From Rattus norvegicus (Eukaryota > Chordata > Mammalia > Rodentia > Muridae): a DNA stretch of 64,000 nucleotides. This document shows positions 33,235 to 44,474 of this stretch, in pieces. The notes beneath the pieces are model-generated. The model made no database searches, had not been told where the DNA came from, and saw only the letters and a list, made by a program, of their open reading frames with translations. Position numbers and translations under genes: made by a program. Numbering within the stretch: the first letter of the stretch is position 1; each line of letters begins with the position of its first letter. The stretch covers positions 86,067,662-86,131,661 of the forward strand of contig NC_086027.1 of NCBI RefSeq assembly GCF_036323735.1, in the 5' to 3' direction.

Positions 33235-33400
33235 CTTCTATCTAAAAAGAGAGCAAGAAAGGGTGTGTATTTGGCTGGGTTGGGAGGTGGGAAGGATTTG
33301 GGAGGAGTTGGAAGATGGAAAACCGTAATCAGAATATATTTGTGAAAAATATCTATTTTCAATAAGTAAATAAAGAAATGAAAGTTACCAAAATCCAATT
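33235..33400 (+). mobile_element. L1 3' UTR end, sense
   Basis: 'agagagcaagaaagggtgtg', 'ggaggagttggaagatgg', 'aaaccgtaatcagaatatat' and 'atctattttcaataagtaaa' match the last part of a rodent L1 3' UTR with its A-rich end. Confidence 0.82.
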
Positions 33401-35121
33401 GCTTATACATTTCAAAAATGGACATTATTAGTACACAAACATCTCTGTTTATTCTTTTTTATAGTATGTAGTTTAATTCCTTACAGTGGATTCATCCTTT
33501 CTTCCTTTCTCCTTCCTCTTTTTCCCAGTGCTTTGAATCCCACTAACAAATTGTCTCCCATGCAAAGGTACCCTTAAATTGTATATCAAAAGTGCCTTGG
33601 ATAGATCCACATGTTTGAGATCCTTTTAATTCAATACAGGAGCAAGGGCCACCTCAGAGAGGATTGAGGGTAAGGCTGAACACAGTCACTTAGAAATGGA
33701 AATCCAATAAACCGACAGATTTCTCTCGCTAGCAGTCATCCTGTGTGCTAGCTACCATTTCACAACCCCCAGCTGTGATCCTGTGATGCAGTCTGTTGAT
33801 TTGGTTTTCAAATGAATTTTGTGGTGTATACAAGTGTAAGGAAAAGCCCTCCTGCTTTAGGTCCTGGTGACTTTGATCGTTACCCAGGTGGTTTATGACC
33901 CAGAGACAGCACCCTCTCTTGCTTCTGTCCTCATGAGTCATGGCTCAGAGTTAGACATGAATCTGCAAAGCCATTGCGGGGGCTAAAATTCGAGCATCCT
34001 CCCTCTTTAGAGCCTCTACGTTGTGTTTAGAAACTCCTTATCACAGCCTGCCTTTCATATTCCAACCTTGTCCACCACCAGGGTATATCAGTGGGCCTCA
34101 CTTAGATGTCAGGATGTCTTTGCAGAGGTGAGAAAATTACTGATCAATAAAGAGGAATGTTCTATACAACATGTCCACAAATCATGCGGTACTTATTACT
34201 GATATGCAATTAACACAGAATTAAAGGCTTATGAGAACATGCCTTCTACCATCTCACATTTGTCAAGTCAGTTCTAATCATGAATTTTGACTGATACAAG
34301 GCAGTGGCTTTTAATGGAAGGAATACTGGCCCAAGAAAATAATTCAGGACTGAGGCCGGACAGTTGTGGTTGTCATGATGATGTGAGTAAGGAAGCCATT
34401 GATCGTTCTTGGGGCAGGTAATAAGGCTTCTAGGCAGAAAACCGTGAGCAAGACCATCCCAAACAAGTAACAACTTTACTGTAACTAACTAGGTCAGGCC
34501 ATCTCTCTGATACAGATATATACAACGATGTTGGTGCGTTCCTAAGATACTCTGAGGATTCCAAGAGATATATACCAGGTCTTTTCAATTTCGATTCCTA
34601 AGTGTTCTCCATTCCAGAAAACATAACAGATGAAGTAGCACCAACACAAACCACTCACAGCATCGTGTAGGTCCTTGTACAAAAGCACCTGCTCAGTCCG
34701 TTACCTATAGAGTGACATCCTCCCATGCACACAGAGGCAGGGGCACATGGTTCTGTTATGTGCTTTGTTCTACCAGGGGTAGAGCGGTATATTGATTTTT
34801 TAAAAAAAATATCATGTAAGTGGAAAATGCATTAGATAATCTATTTTATCTCAGGTAACACTGTGGGCATCACAAAGTATTCTTACTTTTCCAGTAAGAG
34901 TCAGCTGAGAGTCCGCTGTCTGCAGGGCTATGGTCACCTGAACAGCTCGCTAGCCAATCTGAAGGCCAGTGCTCAGCTTACCGAACACCAGGCTGGCTGT
35001 CCAACCAGTTCAGTAACTCAACACATGTTTATCCTTTGAAAGATAAGCCAATTATTTGCCAAGAATCTGAAAGCCACCCAGGGGGAAAAAAAAAAAAGGA
35101 CAGGACAGTAAACTGATTGAT
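33401..35121. other. Unassigned single-copy DNA
   Basis: 1.7 kb without a recognised gene or transposon. The 70-75-codon minus frames are unsupported. Confidence 0.4.
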
Positions 35122-35246
35122 TCTCTCTCTCTCTCCTGTCTCCTCCCTCCTCTCTCCTCTCCCCTCTCTCCCCTCTCCCCTCTCTCTCCCTCCTCTCCCC
35201 TGCTCCTCTCCACCCTCTCTCTCCTCTTTGTTTCTGTCTCTGTCTC

Positions 35247-35333
<87 letters not shown>

Positions 35334-35425
35334 TACACACAAGCATGGACACACTGTCTGTCTATCTGTCTGTCTGTCTGCCTCTGTCTCTGCCTCTGCC
35401 TCTCTCCCTGAGAGACAATTTCTCA
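35122..35425. repeat. Compound TC/CTCC/TCTG/CA microsatellite (300 bp)
   Basis: Successive blocks of TC, CTCC-rich, (TCTG)n, (TC)n, (CA)n and again (TCTG)n. All 100+ codon frames on both strands are repeat artefacts. Confidence 0.96.
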
Positions 35426-36698
35426 AACGCTACTGAACATGACAAAGGCATGGTACAGGTCTCCAAGCTGCATAGTTGTCTCCAGCATTCATCAACCTTT
35501 TGTTCCCTTCATCTAAAATGCCCTTTCTCTGTTCCCATTGGCCAATCCTTCCTAATTGTGTGATGTCATCCAGGGCTGTGCTCACCGTAAGTCTTCTGGA
35601 AGCAGGAGTCAAGAGTTATGCTCCTCTGAGCCACCCCATATTTCCAACTCCCCCCCCCACACCCATCTCTCTTTCTTTCACTGTAATTAAGTTCCTACCT
35701 GCACTTTACACCGTTAAAGCAAGGAATATAGCTTACAGTTCAGGAGGGTTTTTCTGATGAGCCACCAAGCACTCAAAGACTCTTTGCTAATGAGGAAAAC
35801 TATCTAACATCACTTCGTGGTGTCAGTAGTAAAACAGTATTGTAAATGAATACAAAAGTACCAGAAGGGATACTCAGCAACTCAGAAGTCATAGTCTCTG
35901 CATTCCGTGAGAGAAACCATCTGGGCAAGAATGTGTTTAGTAACTGCACTCTGACAGCCTTCACATTTTAGACATTTTTAGATAGAACACTTAATCGTGC
36001 ATTATTTATGTACTTAAGATGAACTAACTAAATTTTAAAATAAATAATTTACCTTGTGTTTAGAGGGTCTGAGTCTTCCTTGATTGCCGATTGTCTTGTC
36101 AATTTCATGTCAAGCAGGGGCCTTATGTACCTGACCTGGTTTCTAGGTTTACAAAAGACAGGCTGGGGAAAGGAAAGGACTTGTCCGAGTAGCAGAGAAG
36201 GTCGAGAACTTATTGGGGCTGAAACCCGCCAATAGCTTCAGCCAAGGAGAGAGTTTCTCATTGGGCTTTGACTAATTTTTCTCTTTCTGGATTAATACTC
36301 ACTTGCACATTAGTCTTTGATCCCTTTCCTGTGTAAAACCCATAAGACTTCCTCAGATGGGAGTTTAAGAGATTTGGGAAATATCCGCTTCTGCTATCCT
36401 TGTTGCTCATAAAAAGAGGTGTGTATGAGGCCCCCAACACATATACAACAGAGGACTACTGGGTCTGGATTCAGAGAAGATGCACCTAACCCTCAAGAGA
36501 CTGAAGGCCCCAGGGAGTTTAGAGGTCTGGTGGAGTGGGTGGGGTGGGGACATCCTTGTGGAGAAGGGGGGGGTGCCATTTGTTTCACGTCAAGGCCAAA
36601 GGTGCTGAACTGAACTGTCCATCAAAACTATTTGTTTGGTTGTAATTACTATTGTTTAAAGCAGTGTGCTATGTGCTCAAATCTCTTTCTCCAAAAAT
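35426..36698. other. Unassigned DNA
   Basis: No gene or transposon is recognised in 1.3 kb. Confidence 0.4.
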
Positions 36699-36830
36699 GC
36701 TCTGTCTGGGAGGCAGAAGAAGACAGATCTCTGAGTTCAAGATCAGCCTGGTCTACAGAACAAGTTCTAGAACAGCCAAGGCTATCCAGAGAAACCCTGT
36801 CTCAAAAAAAATCAAAAATAAAAATCGAGC
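36699..36830 (+). mobile_element. B1 SINE, 5'-truncated
   Basis: 'ggaggcagaagaagacagat', 'ctgagttcaagatcagcctg', 'ctggtctacagaacaagttc' and 'gaaaccctgtctcaaaaa' are B1 in sense orientation. Confidence 0.94.
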
Positions 36831-36899
36831 CAACAAATCACCAAAATCTGAACACGTAGAAACTTCAACCACCATGGAAGAAGTGTCTGAAGGCTAAGG

Positions 36900-37350
36900 A
36901 GAGATCTGCCATGTGACCCTGCTCTATGACTTGCTGGTATTCATCCAGAGGACTCTACGTTCACATTTCATGGAGCTATGTGCACAGTCAACATTTACTG
37001 CAGCTCTGGTCACAACAGTTAAGTCGTGAAACCAACCGAGCAGAGGACTGGGTAAGAAAAACGTAGCATGTATATGCAATGGAATTTTTCAGCCCTAAAG
37101 AAGATAAAAATAATGTCATTTGGAGGAAAATGGATATAACCAGCAAGAATCACATTAAGGAAATTAAGCCAGGCTCAGAAAGACAAACACCATATGTCTT
37201 TTCTCAATCATTGTTTTTAGATTTTAGATTTTATAAAATCAAGCGAAAATATGTAAGGCATGAAAGCGGAAATCAACTGGTCTAGGAAAAAAGAGGGAAG
37301 AACAAGGGGAAAAGGGGAGTGTGGCAGGGCATAGGTTGCAGGTGATAAGT
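36900..37350 (+). mobile_element. L1 ORF2 end and 3' UTR, sense, degraded
   Basis: 'gccatgtgaccctgctctat', 'tatatgcaatggaatttttc', 'aggaaaatggatataacc' and 'cagaaagacaaacaccatat' follow the conserved end of L1 ORF2. The 68-codon frame within it is a decayed ORF2 fragment. Confidence 0.82.
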
Positions 37351-37354
37351 TCTG

Positions 37355-37580
37355 TGTTCAATATACACATATACATATATACAATATATACAATATACCC
37401 ATACACAATATAGATACACATGTATACATATACACAATATATACATATACAATATACATATACATAACTAAGAAATACACAATATACACATAAATATATA
37501 CACATAAACATACACTATACAATATACACATATACATACATACACATGCACACACATACACAATATACACATATACAAAG
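37355..37580. repeat. (TATACA)n-type AT/AC-rich array
   Basis: About 225 bp of imperfect alternating TATACA/CATATACAA units. The two minus frames rich in Tyr, Val, Cys and Ile are artefacts. Confidence 0.92.
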
Positions 37581-37639
37581 ACTAAGAGTAGATGAGAAAA
37601 AAGTCAATCTAGTAGACAAGGTAAGGTGGCAACGCACCA

Positions 37640-37730
37640 TATATCCTGTGTGAGTTTGAGGCAAGATTAGCTTATATAGCAAGTTTGAGGTTTGAGGCAG
37701 CTGAGGCTACAGGGAGAGACCCTATCTCGT

Positions 37731-37732
<2 letters not shown>
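37640..37732 (+). mobile_element. B1-like 3' fragment
   Basis: 'gtgtgagtttgaggcaag' and 'gggagagaccctatctcg' resemble a B1/B4 3' end, whose tail became the GA array. Confidence 0.55.
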
Positions 37733-37790
<58 letters not shown>

Positions 37791-38031
37791 GAGGGAGGGA
37801 GGGAGGGAGAGGGAGGGAAGAAGGAGAGGAGAGGAAAGGAGAGGAGAGGAGAGGAGAGGAGAGGAGAGGAGAGGAGAGGAGAGGAGAGGGGAGGGGAGGG
37901 GAGGGGAGGGGAGGGGAAGGGAAGGGAAGGGAAGGGAAGGGAAGGGAAGGGAAGGGAAGAGAAGAGAAGAGAAGAGAAGAGAAGAGAAGAGAAGAGAAGA
38001 GAAGAGAAGAGAAGAGAAGAGAAGAGAAGAG
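37731..38031 (+). repeat. 301-bp uninterrupted purine tract with stepwise pentamers
   Basis: Every base from 37731 to 38031 is A or G. Blocks follow in order: (GA)n, (GGGA)n, then pentamers GGAGA (about 37823-37888), GGGGA (about 37888-37917), GGGAA (about 37917-37957) and GAAGA (about 37957-38031). Each pentamer block differs from the next by about one base. The purine-rich region continues to about 38067 with a few interruptions. The frames of about 130 codons on both strands are artefacts. Confidence 0.97.
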
Positions 38032-38114
38032 TAGAGAAGAGACGAGACGAGAAGAGGGAGGAAGGAAGACAGAATGGAATCTAGCAGTTGTAACAATAAT
38101 AAGGGCTGCCAGTG

Positions 38115-38205
38115 CACCTTAGTCCTGTTTGGCTTTCAGGCAGCCTCATTGTAGCTCAGGCTGATTTTGAACTCACAGTGATCCTTGTGCCTCCCTTTCT
38201 TTTAC
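38115..38205 (-). mobile_element. B1 fragment, antisense
   Basis: 'tcattgtagctcaggctgat' and 'ttgaactcacagtgatcctt' are antisense B1 middle sequence. Confidence 0.7.
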
Positions 38206-38400
38206 CTGTTGTGTGGAGCAAAAGACACACTTGACTTGCCATTTTTACCTTTTTAAAAATTGGCTTTGCCCCTTTAATTCGGTGCACTTAGGCATGAAAT
38301 GACACAGGGACCTGGAAGATGAAAAGAGTATAAGCCATCTTCCCTTTCTTCCTGTTAAGACAAAGACAACCTTGTTTTGTTAAATTCCATCCAGCTTGTG

Positions 38401-38459
<59 letters not shown>
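38401..38459. repeat. (GT)n microsatellite
   Basis: About 55 bp of GT repeat. Confidence 0.97.
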
Positions 38460-38460
<1 letters not shown>

Positions 38461-38559
38461 TCTTTTGTGACAGCTGCTGCTACTCTTTTGTTTGTAAATG
38501 CAGTTTGGGTAAAATGACTAATATTAAAACAAACTGATACCTGCTTGTCAGAACTTTAC

Positions 38560-38870
38560 AGCCCTGCCCACCTGCATCCTTCCTCTTTGTACAATTGGCA
38601 GCTTCCCAGAACTTGGCCCCACCTGCACACTGGCTGAGCCAACCCACCCCACCTGCTTCTCAGGTGAAGCCTTTTCCTGCCAACTAACTACAGCTAGCTG
38701 TCGCCTTCCTCTTTGTCCCTCCCTCCTCTTCCTCGTTCCTCCTGCAGCAGCTGCCACTAAGAAAGTGTCCCCACCTTTTTCTTCTCCTCTCCTCTCCTTT
38801 CCTGGGGCTTCTGCATTGTCTGCCTGCTGTGTCTGAACATGTTACAGGTCTTGGACAGGTGAGGACACTC
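38560..38870. promoter_or_regulatory. Cluster of CACCTG/CAGGTG E-boxes
   Basis: Five CACCTG/CAGGTG sites occur in about 300 bp: near 38570, 38621, 38652, 38663 and 38858. Two of them face each other within about 15 bp. This core is bound by ZEB/SNAI-type and some bHLH factors. Occupancy is inference only. Three 65-106-codon frames in this GC-richer region look non-coding. Confidence 0.3.
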
Positions 38871-40160
38871 CACCTTGTTCCCCTCTGGTGACTGCCTTCT
38901 GCCCTGAGGGGAGCGCTTCTCTCCTTTGCAAAGATTGTACCAACCCTCATCCCTACAATGGCTGCCTTTGTGCTCAGCTGCCCAGCACCTGAAAAGCAGG
39001 CCACATAACATCACCAGGAAGCATGCGGAGGTGACAGCAGATAATGACCTTTTGTGACCTCCACAGGAAGGGTCTGTTCTGTAGTCACCTTAAGGTCTAG
39101 AGGCACCAGAATGGTCCTCATTGAGGACAGGATGTGAACCGCATGGCTAGCCTTTCATTCTGAGCTTCTGTGATGTGATTGACATCTGAGCGGTGCACAG
39201 AGGACCCATGGCCGGCCCTTCATCCACACAAAAACTCTGATAATTAGAACCTCTACTCTGTAATTTCAGGGTAGGTGGAGCTGGCTCATACCAGAGCCAA
39301 TTGTTAAATTTAAGGAATTTCATGAGTCAGTTGATATATTGGCTGCTGGAAATTGGCCATCAGGGTCTATTTACACAGCTAAAACCTGCACTAACCAGAA
39401 CTTTTTTTCCCCCTTTTTTTCTAAAGAGTTAGTTATTAAATATTTACCGGGATGCCAATGACAGAGCTTTGGTTTGAAAAAAAGACTGAGTGCAAAACCC
39501 GCACATGAAATGTGATATTTCGCTTTGTAAAAAATGCTTTGAATCTTGTGTCCAAAGTTCTTGCTAGCCCTTGAAAGGTCCTATTTTGAAAAGAGTTCCT
39601 GAGGTTTCTCTCCCTAACATGTGGTCTCCCCATTTTCCCTCATTTAGCAACAGCAGGCACCCACACTAAAGCCAAAGTCACCTGCTAATGGTATGGGGTG
39701 TCTTCCTGTTTCCATAGCTGATTTTCTGCCTGGCTTACTTGTCTGAGGCCTACCATTACAGCCAGTGGTTGATAAATGGGCCCATCATATCCTATCAGCA
39801 AGCAACTCCATTGCCCATATACAGCCTGTGAGGCCCCTGCTGCTGCAGCCTCTCCCTTCAGGCCCTCCTTTATCTAGATCAGCCACCTTCTTTCCTGATC
39901 ACGTTCCGCACCTTGGAACCACCTCACAGACACCGTATCATACAAAAGGTTGATTTGTGAAGCCTGATTCTGTGAGACATTCTGATGCTGTAATGACCTG
40001 AGCCAAGGGCACACCAGGACTAGAACCAAGTTCTTCAAGCTGACCGGGCATTTGTACAGACCTGTGGGTTTGCATATTCTGATGAAGAAGTACTTGAAAG
40101 TCACTCTGCTCAGACATCTCAAACCTGAGCCACGTTCTGATTGTAAACTTATTCCCCCTG
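38871..40160. other. Unassigned single-copy DNA
   Basis: No gene or transposon is recognised. The minus frames reaching in from the 40.2-40.6 kb purine region do not make it coding. Confidence 0.4.
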
Positions 40161-40620
40161 TTAAAAAATAGGCAAGGAGAGAGGGAGAGAGGGAGGGAAA
40201 AAGCAAGCAAGAAAGCAAGCATGAAAGGCAGGGACAGGGAGGAAGGGAGGGAAGAAGAAAGGGAGGAAGAAAGAAGGAAGGAGGAAAGAGAGAAAGTAAT
40301 GAAGGGAGTGAAGGAGGCAGGGAGGAAAAGGAAGGGAGGAAGAATGGAGTGAAGGAAGATTGGGGAAAGACTGAAAAGGAAGAAACACAAGAATGAAAGA
40401 AGGAAGAAAGTAAAGAAGGAAGAAAGGGAAGACAGGAGGGAAGAGATAGGGAGACTGGAAAGGGGGAGACAAGAGGGGAGAGATAGGGAGACTGGAAAGG
40501 GGGAGACAAGAGGGGAGAGGTAGGGAGACTGGAAAGGGGGAGACAAGAGGGGAGAGATAGGGAGACTGGAAAGGGGGAGACTGGAGGGGAGAGAGAGACA
40601 CACGAGAGAGAGAGAGAGAC

Positions 40621-40653
<33 letters not shown>

Positions 40654-40672
40654 CAGAGACCGAGAGACATGT
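40161..40672 (+). repeat. 510-bp purine-rich region
   Basis: A mosaic of GGAA, GGGA, GAAA and GA motifs with rare pyrimidines. It contains the 37-bp minisatellite and ends in GAGA and CAGAGA units. Minus frames of 169-221 codons (Ser/Pro/Leu/Phe-rich) arise only from the low-complexity antisense. Confidence 0.95.
40439..40587 (+). repeat. 37-bp minisatellite, four units
   Basis: Head-to-tail copies starting near 40439, 40477, 40514 and 40551. Each contains 'agggagactggaaaggggg'. The first has one extra base, and the last diverges at its end. Confidence 0.93.
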
Positions 40673-40722
40673 TTAATGGTTCATACTGAATAGTCTTGAT
40701 TCAGGCTTTCAAAAACTATCAT

Positions 40723-40937
40723 CAAGGGGCAGGGAGATGGCTCAAGTCAAAGTGCTAGTTGTGGAAACATAAGGACCTGAGTTTAGATCCCAAGTAAAAG
40801 CCAGGCATGGTGGCAAATGTTGTAACTCCAGTACTCAGGGTGTGGTAGAAGAGAAACATAAAGAACTCTGGAGCTCCCAAGCCACAAGGTACACTGCAGG
40901 TCCAGTGAGAGACAGACAGAGAACTGACTGAGAAAAT
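40723..40937 (+). mobile_element. B4/RSINE1-type SINE
   Basis: 'cagggagatggctcaagtc', 'acctgagtttagatccca', 'aaaagccaggcatggtggc' and 'tccagtgagagacagacag' combine a tRNA-like head with a B1-like right part, as in B4 or RSINE1. Confidence 0.85.
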
Positions 40938-41156
40938 TGTCCTATAAAAACACCACTGAAAATCTCCTTCCCCCTGCCTACCTGGGATCTCTTTTCTGTC
41001 GTCTGGGTTTCACTTCCATTTCTATTGGAGTTCCCTCTTGCACGTTGAAAAAGTTCAATGAAAATGAGCTGACTTTTCTGCCAAGTTTACCACAGGTCAA
41101 GAACTATTTCCCAGCAAGTTGGAGTCAACTCCAAGTAAAGCCTGGGTAAGAAATGG

Positions 41157-41368
41157 AAAGGCCAGAGAGATGATTCAGCAGTTAAAAGCACTTGCTGCTC
41201 TTCCAACATGGCTCCGTTCTTAGCATCTGCATGGTGGTTCATGGCCATCTGTAAATCCAGTTGCGTGGAATCCAATGTCCTCTTCTGGTCTCCATGGGTA
41301 CCAAGTATGCACCTGATACATAAGCAGGCAAAACACTCATATGCATAAAATAAAATAAGCCTTTGGAA
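41157..41368 (+). mobile_element. B3-type SINE
   Basis: 'gccagagagatgattcagc', 'gcacttgctgctcttccaac', 'gtcctcttctggtctccatg' and 'ggcaaaacactcatatgc'. The minus 155-codon frame across it is antisense SINE. Confidence 0.93.
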
Positions 41369-42049
41369 AATATGATGCTGGACAGGCAAGCATGACAGAA
41401 GCCCAATAGAACCCCTGATAAGAACGAACAGTGGCAGCTGCCATTGTATATGGCTACACTTGTGCAGAGTTAGTGCCCAGCCATGGAGCTCAGCCATGTC
41501 CCCAGCCCCACCCACAGCTTCCTGGAGTGTGAGAAGCTTGGCTGAGAATGTCAAGGTAGACCAGTTGACCCAATGAAGGTGTGAATGCTAGAATGGACAG
41601 AACTTTCCTTGTTTCTCACAGACATAAAAACTAACACCATCACCATTGCTTTTGTAGCTCTGGGCATTTGAGTGGGAAAAACTATTTCCTTCCAAGTGTC
41701 CCTTTCCCTTTAAATATCTCACTCTTTTATTTATTTATTTATTTATTTTTTAGAGTATAGTAATTTTGGTGAAAGTGGAGAAAACAGCAGGTAGTAGCCA
41801 CATGTTGACAGGATGATGACACATGTCCCTCCAGTGCCAAATCACCATAGTGACATTGGTCCCTCCTGAGCTGAGTCCCCATGTTTTTTAAGAGCACAGG
41901 CAATACTACAAGTAATAAAATCATTTGCCACAGGGAAGTTCAATTTCGCCAGGAGCATGATCGGCCACTCCTACTTCATCTACCCCACATAAGTAGATTT
42001 TCTATCATCTGGACTCCTTTGTGTTGTTGCCCTGGTAATAGGCTGTTCC
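41369..42049. other. Unassigned DNA with a (TTTA)n run
   Basis: A (TTTA)n tract lies at about 41728-41752. No gene is recognised. Confidence 0.45.
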
Positions 42050-42215
42050 CCTTTTCCTGCACACGAGGTCCAGGAATCTGTCAGTCTCATTTTTCCCTGC
42101 ACTGGAATTACATTCATGCACTGCCACACCGGGTTCTTCATACAGGTACTGTATATGTGACCTCAGGTCCCGATGCTTGTGCTCCTTACCTACTGAGCCA
42201 TCTCACGAGCCCCAA
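42050..42215 (-). mobile_element. B4/RSINE1-type SINE, antisense
   Basis: It ends 'ctactgagccatctcacgag' (antisense of the SINE start), with 'gacctcaggtcccgatgct' and 'actgccacaccgggttcttc' before it. The 131-codon plus frame reaching over it is not coding. Confidence 0.8.
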
Positions 42216-42344
42216 ACTTTATCTCTGCACTCCCTTAACCTCACGTCATCATCTACAGCATGAACATGGCATCTAATCAGAAGATTGTTCATGGGTATTA
42301 AATAGGGCCTAATTTGTTATTTTTAGTATTATCATTAAATATGA

Positions 42345-42532
42345 CCACAGGACTGTAGAGGGACCCAAATTTAGTTCCCAGGACACTCATCAGGCAGAGG
42401 ACAACCAACCGTAACTCCAGCTTCAGGGGATTCAACACTCTCATTTGGCCCCTGCAGGTACCTGCACCTACATGTACATTCCGCCACACAGGCACACATA
42501 CATATCATAATTAAAAATAAACAGGAATATTT
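42345..42532 (+). mobile_element. B3-type SINE, 5'-truncated
   Basis: 'aatttagttcccaggacac', 'taactccagcttcaggggat', 'cctgcacctacatgtacatt' and an A-rich end. Confidence 0.82.
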
Positions 42533-42879
42533 TTCAAAAGTATGATCAGTGTTCAAGTTTTGTGAGGAATAAATGAGGCTGTATAAAATACAACACCAGA
42601 TCCTTTTCCTATAAAGGAGTGTGGGGAGAGAAAAGCAACCTTGAATGGTGTGTGTAAAATGATCCAGTTCTTAATGAAAGATGGCGATAGAGTAATTATG
42701 CCAGTGTCTGGTGACTTGGGTAACTGTCTAATGTGTAGTGCCTATTATCAGTCTCGCCAAATTTATCCCTTGATTCTCATTTCAATAGGACTAGGTAAAA
42801 GAAAATCCTGTATCTTCAATTGCAGAAACTGTCTCCCTGGAGGGAGACAGAGCTTGATTTAAGCAGTCTTCTGCTCATA
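42533..42879. other. Unassigned DNA
   Basis: No feature is recognised. The 73-codon plus frame is unsupported. Confidence 0.4.
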
Positions 42880-43115
42880 GGAAGGGTAATGAAGGCAAAT
42901 ATTTCACAAATGCCTTTTCCCAAACAGACATAATCACCTTTCCATTCAATCTTGGGATTCTTTAAATCTGGGAATTAGCTTGCAATTACCTATTATCTCC
43001 CAATTGAATCTTATAAAACAGATAAAAACATTTCTTTGCCACAATTAACTTCCATTTCATCCCAAAACCTAGTGGGACAATTTTTTTTCATTGTAAATTC
43101 TGCCTAAACTTATTT
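42880..43115. promoter_or_regulatory. Candidate conserved non-coding element E
   Basis: A dense run of homeodomain-type cores in about 200 bp: 'attagcttgcaattaccta', 'ctcccaattgaatc', 'gccacaattaacttcc'. It also has TAATC and CAGATAA motifs. It is repeat-free. Function is inferred from motif density only. Confidence 0.33.
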
Positions 43116-43635
43116 TGAGTCTTTTAACCCGGAGGCAGGGGTGGAGGGTGGGGGGTTAAGAAAGAAGGTTATGAAAAGGAGGATAAGACGCACATTCGGT
43201 TCCAATTAGCTACCTGCAAATTCATCTTTGAGACACACAGCATCCTTCAGACACCAGCCACTCACTAGGGAATCCCATTTCCCCTCACTCCCCTCTGGGA
43301 GAAGAAATAGGATTTTTACATGCTTTATGATTTGTAGGCTCCTGAAAGGTCGTCCTGGAAATCGAACAGAGCTCAACTCAAGTGGCCTCAGCTACAGGAG
43401 CAAGGACCTGGGATTTTATCTCACACAACTGTATTTACTTAAAACACCAAATATCTAAAGTCACAAAGGCCCCGGGAGCAGGGAGCCCAGTGAAGGTTTT
43501 CCAGCATGGGAAGACTCTAGCTCAGCATGGACTGATCTGTATTATATTATCCTCCACTAGTGGATCAAATCCAGCTCTGAAAAGCTTGTTTTAAGAGGAT
43601 GGTAATCAAGAGGGCATTGAATCAGAAAATGTAAA
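43116..43635. other. Unassigned DNA
   Basis: A short G-rich stretch lies near 43140. No gene is recognised. Confidence 0.4.
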
Positions 43636-43800
43636 ACCTGCAGAGGTGCGGCTCAGTCATTTGCAGGCTGTATAGCTTTAGATAAGTACTTGATGTCCAA
43701 GGCTTCATTTCAAGGTCTGTAAAATGGATTTGATCATATACCTACTTCAGTTATAGATGTGAAAATTATGTGACAGGGGCCTAGCATAGGTCCCTTTTAA
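43636..43800 (+). mobile_element. MIR SINE, sense
   Basis: 'aaggtctgtaaaatggattt' with preceding 'tatagctttagataagtact' and following 'atagatgtgaaaattatgtg' match MIR order. Confidence 0.72.
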
Positions 43801-43844
43801 GGGGCATAGAGGAATGCATACTTAAGGTAGGTAAAGCGATAACA

Positions 43845-44055
43845 GGCTGAGATGTGGCTCACTTCGTAGACTGCTTGCCTAGCGTGCACAACGCTCTGGG
43901 TTTAAGGCTGAGCACAGTGTCGACTGGACATGGTAGCACAAGCCTGTAGTGTCCACACTTGAGAGGTGGAGGCAGCGGGATAAGGAGTTCAAGATCCTTG
44001 CTAAATAGCAAGTTGAAGGCCAGTCCCAGCTATGTGAGATTCTGTCTCAGATGGG
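43845..44055 (+). mobile_element. B4 SINE (ID-B1 dimer)
   Basis: The ID-like left half ('gaccgcttgcctagcgtgc'-type, here 'gactgcttgcctagcgtg') joins a B1-like right half ('tagcacaagcctgtagtg', 'gaggtggaggcagcggga'). It ends 'agattctgtctcag'. Confidence 0.88.
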
Positions 44056-44137
44056 GGTGGGGGGAGAGGGGGGACAGGAAGGTGGGAGGGGAGGGAGAGA
44101 GACGGGAAAATCAACCATTTAAAAAACTAAAAACCAT

Positions 44138-44233
44138 TCTCTCTCTTTCCCTCCCTCCCTTACCTCCTCCCTCCTCTTCTCCCTCCTCCTTTGCCCCTGC
44201 CCTTTCCCCCTCCCTCTCCCTCCGCCTCACCCC

Positions 44234-44311
<78 letters not shown>
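44138..44311. repeat. (CCCT)n-(TC)n-(AC)n compound microsatellite
   Basis: A CCCT/CCTC-rich lead, then about 40 bp of TC and about 34 bp of CA. The 65-138-codon frames here are artefacts. Confidence 0.96.
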
Positions 44312-44312
<1 letters not shown>

Positions 44313-44474
44313 ACAGAGTCATCATGAAACAGTCTTCTGCTTCTCTCTGTTGCAATGTCTACACTACTGTCCCATATTGCCGTTGAGTCCTAAGCATGAG
44401 TATTTGTATATTTGTAAGCACAGTGGTTCTTTCTGCCACACTATCTTGCAATTTTTTTTCAGGACTCTTCATTC

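Noticed and set aside
35018..35563. ORFs of 106-148 codons on both strands
   Set aside because: They run through compound TC/TCTG/CA repeats.
37692..38117. 130-codon ORFs on both strands
   Set aside because: They result from the stop-free GA/GGAGA/GAAGA repeat and carry no protein information.
40439..40587. CRISPR-like 37-bp direct repeats
   Set aside because: The units are contiguous with no unique spacers, and the genome is mammalian. It is a minisatellite.
39874..40670. Minus-strand ORFs of 169-221 codons, the longest of the window
   Set aside because: They are antisense of a purine-rich low-complexity region. The composition is nearly only Ser, Pro, Leu and Phe, and three frames are open together.
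41881..42276. 131-codon plus ORF
   Set aside because: Its 3' half is antisense B4/RSINE1 sequence and no protein family is recognised.
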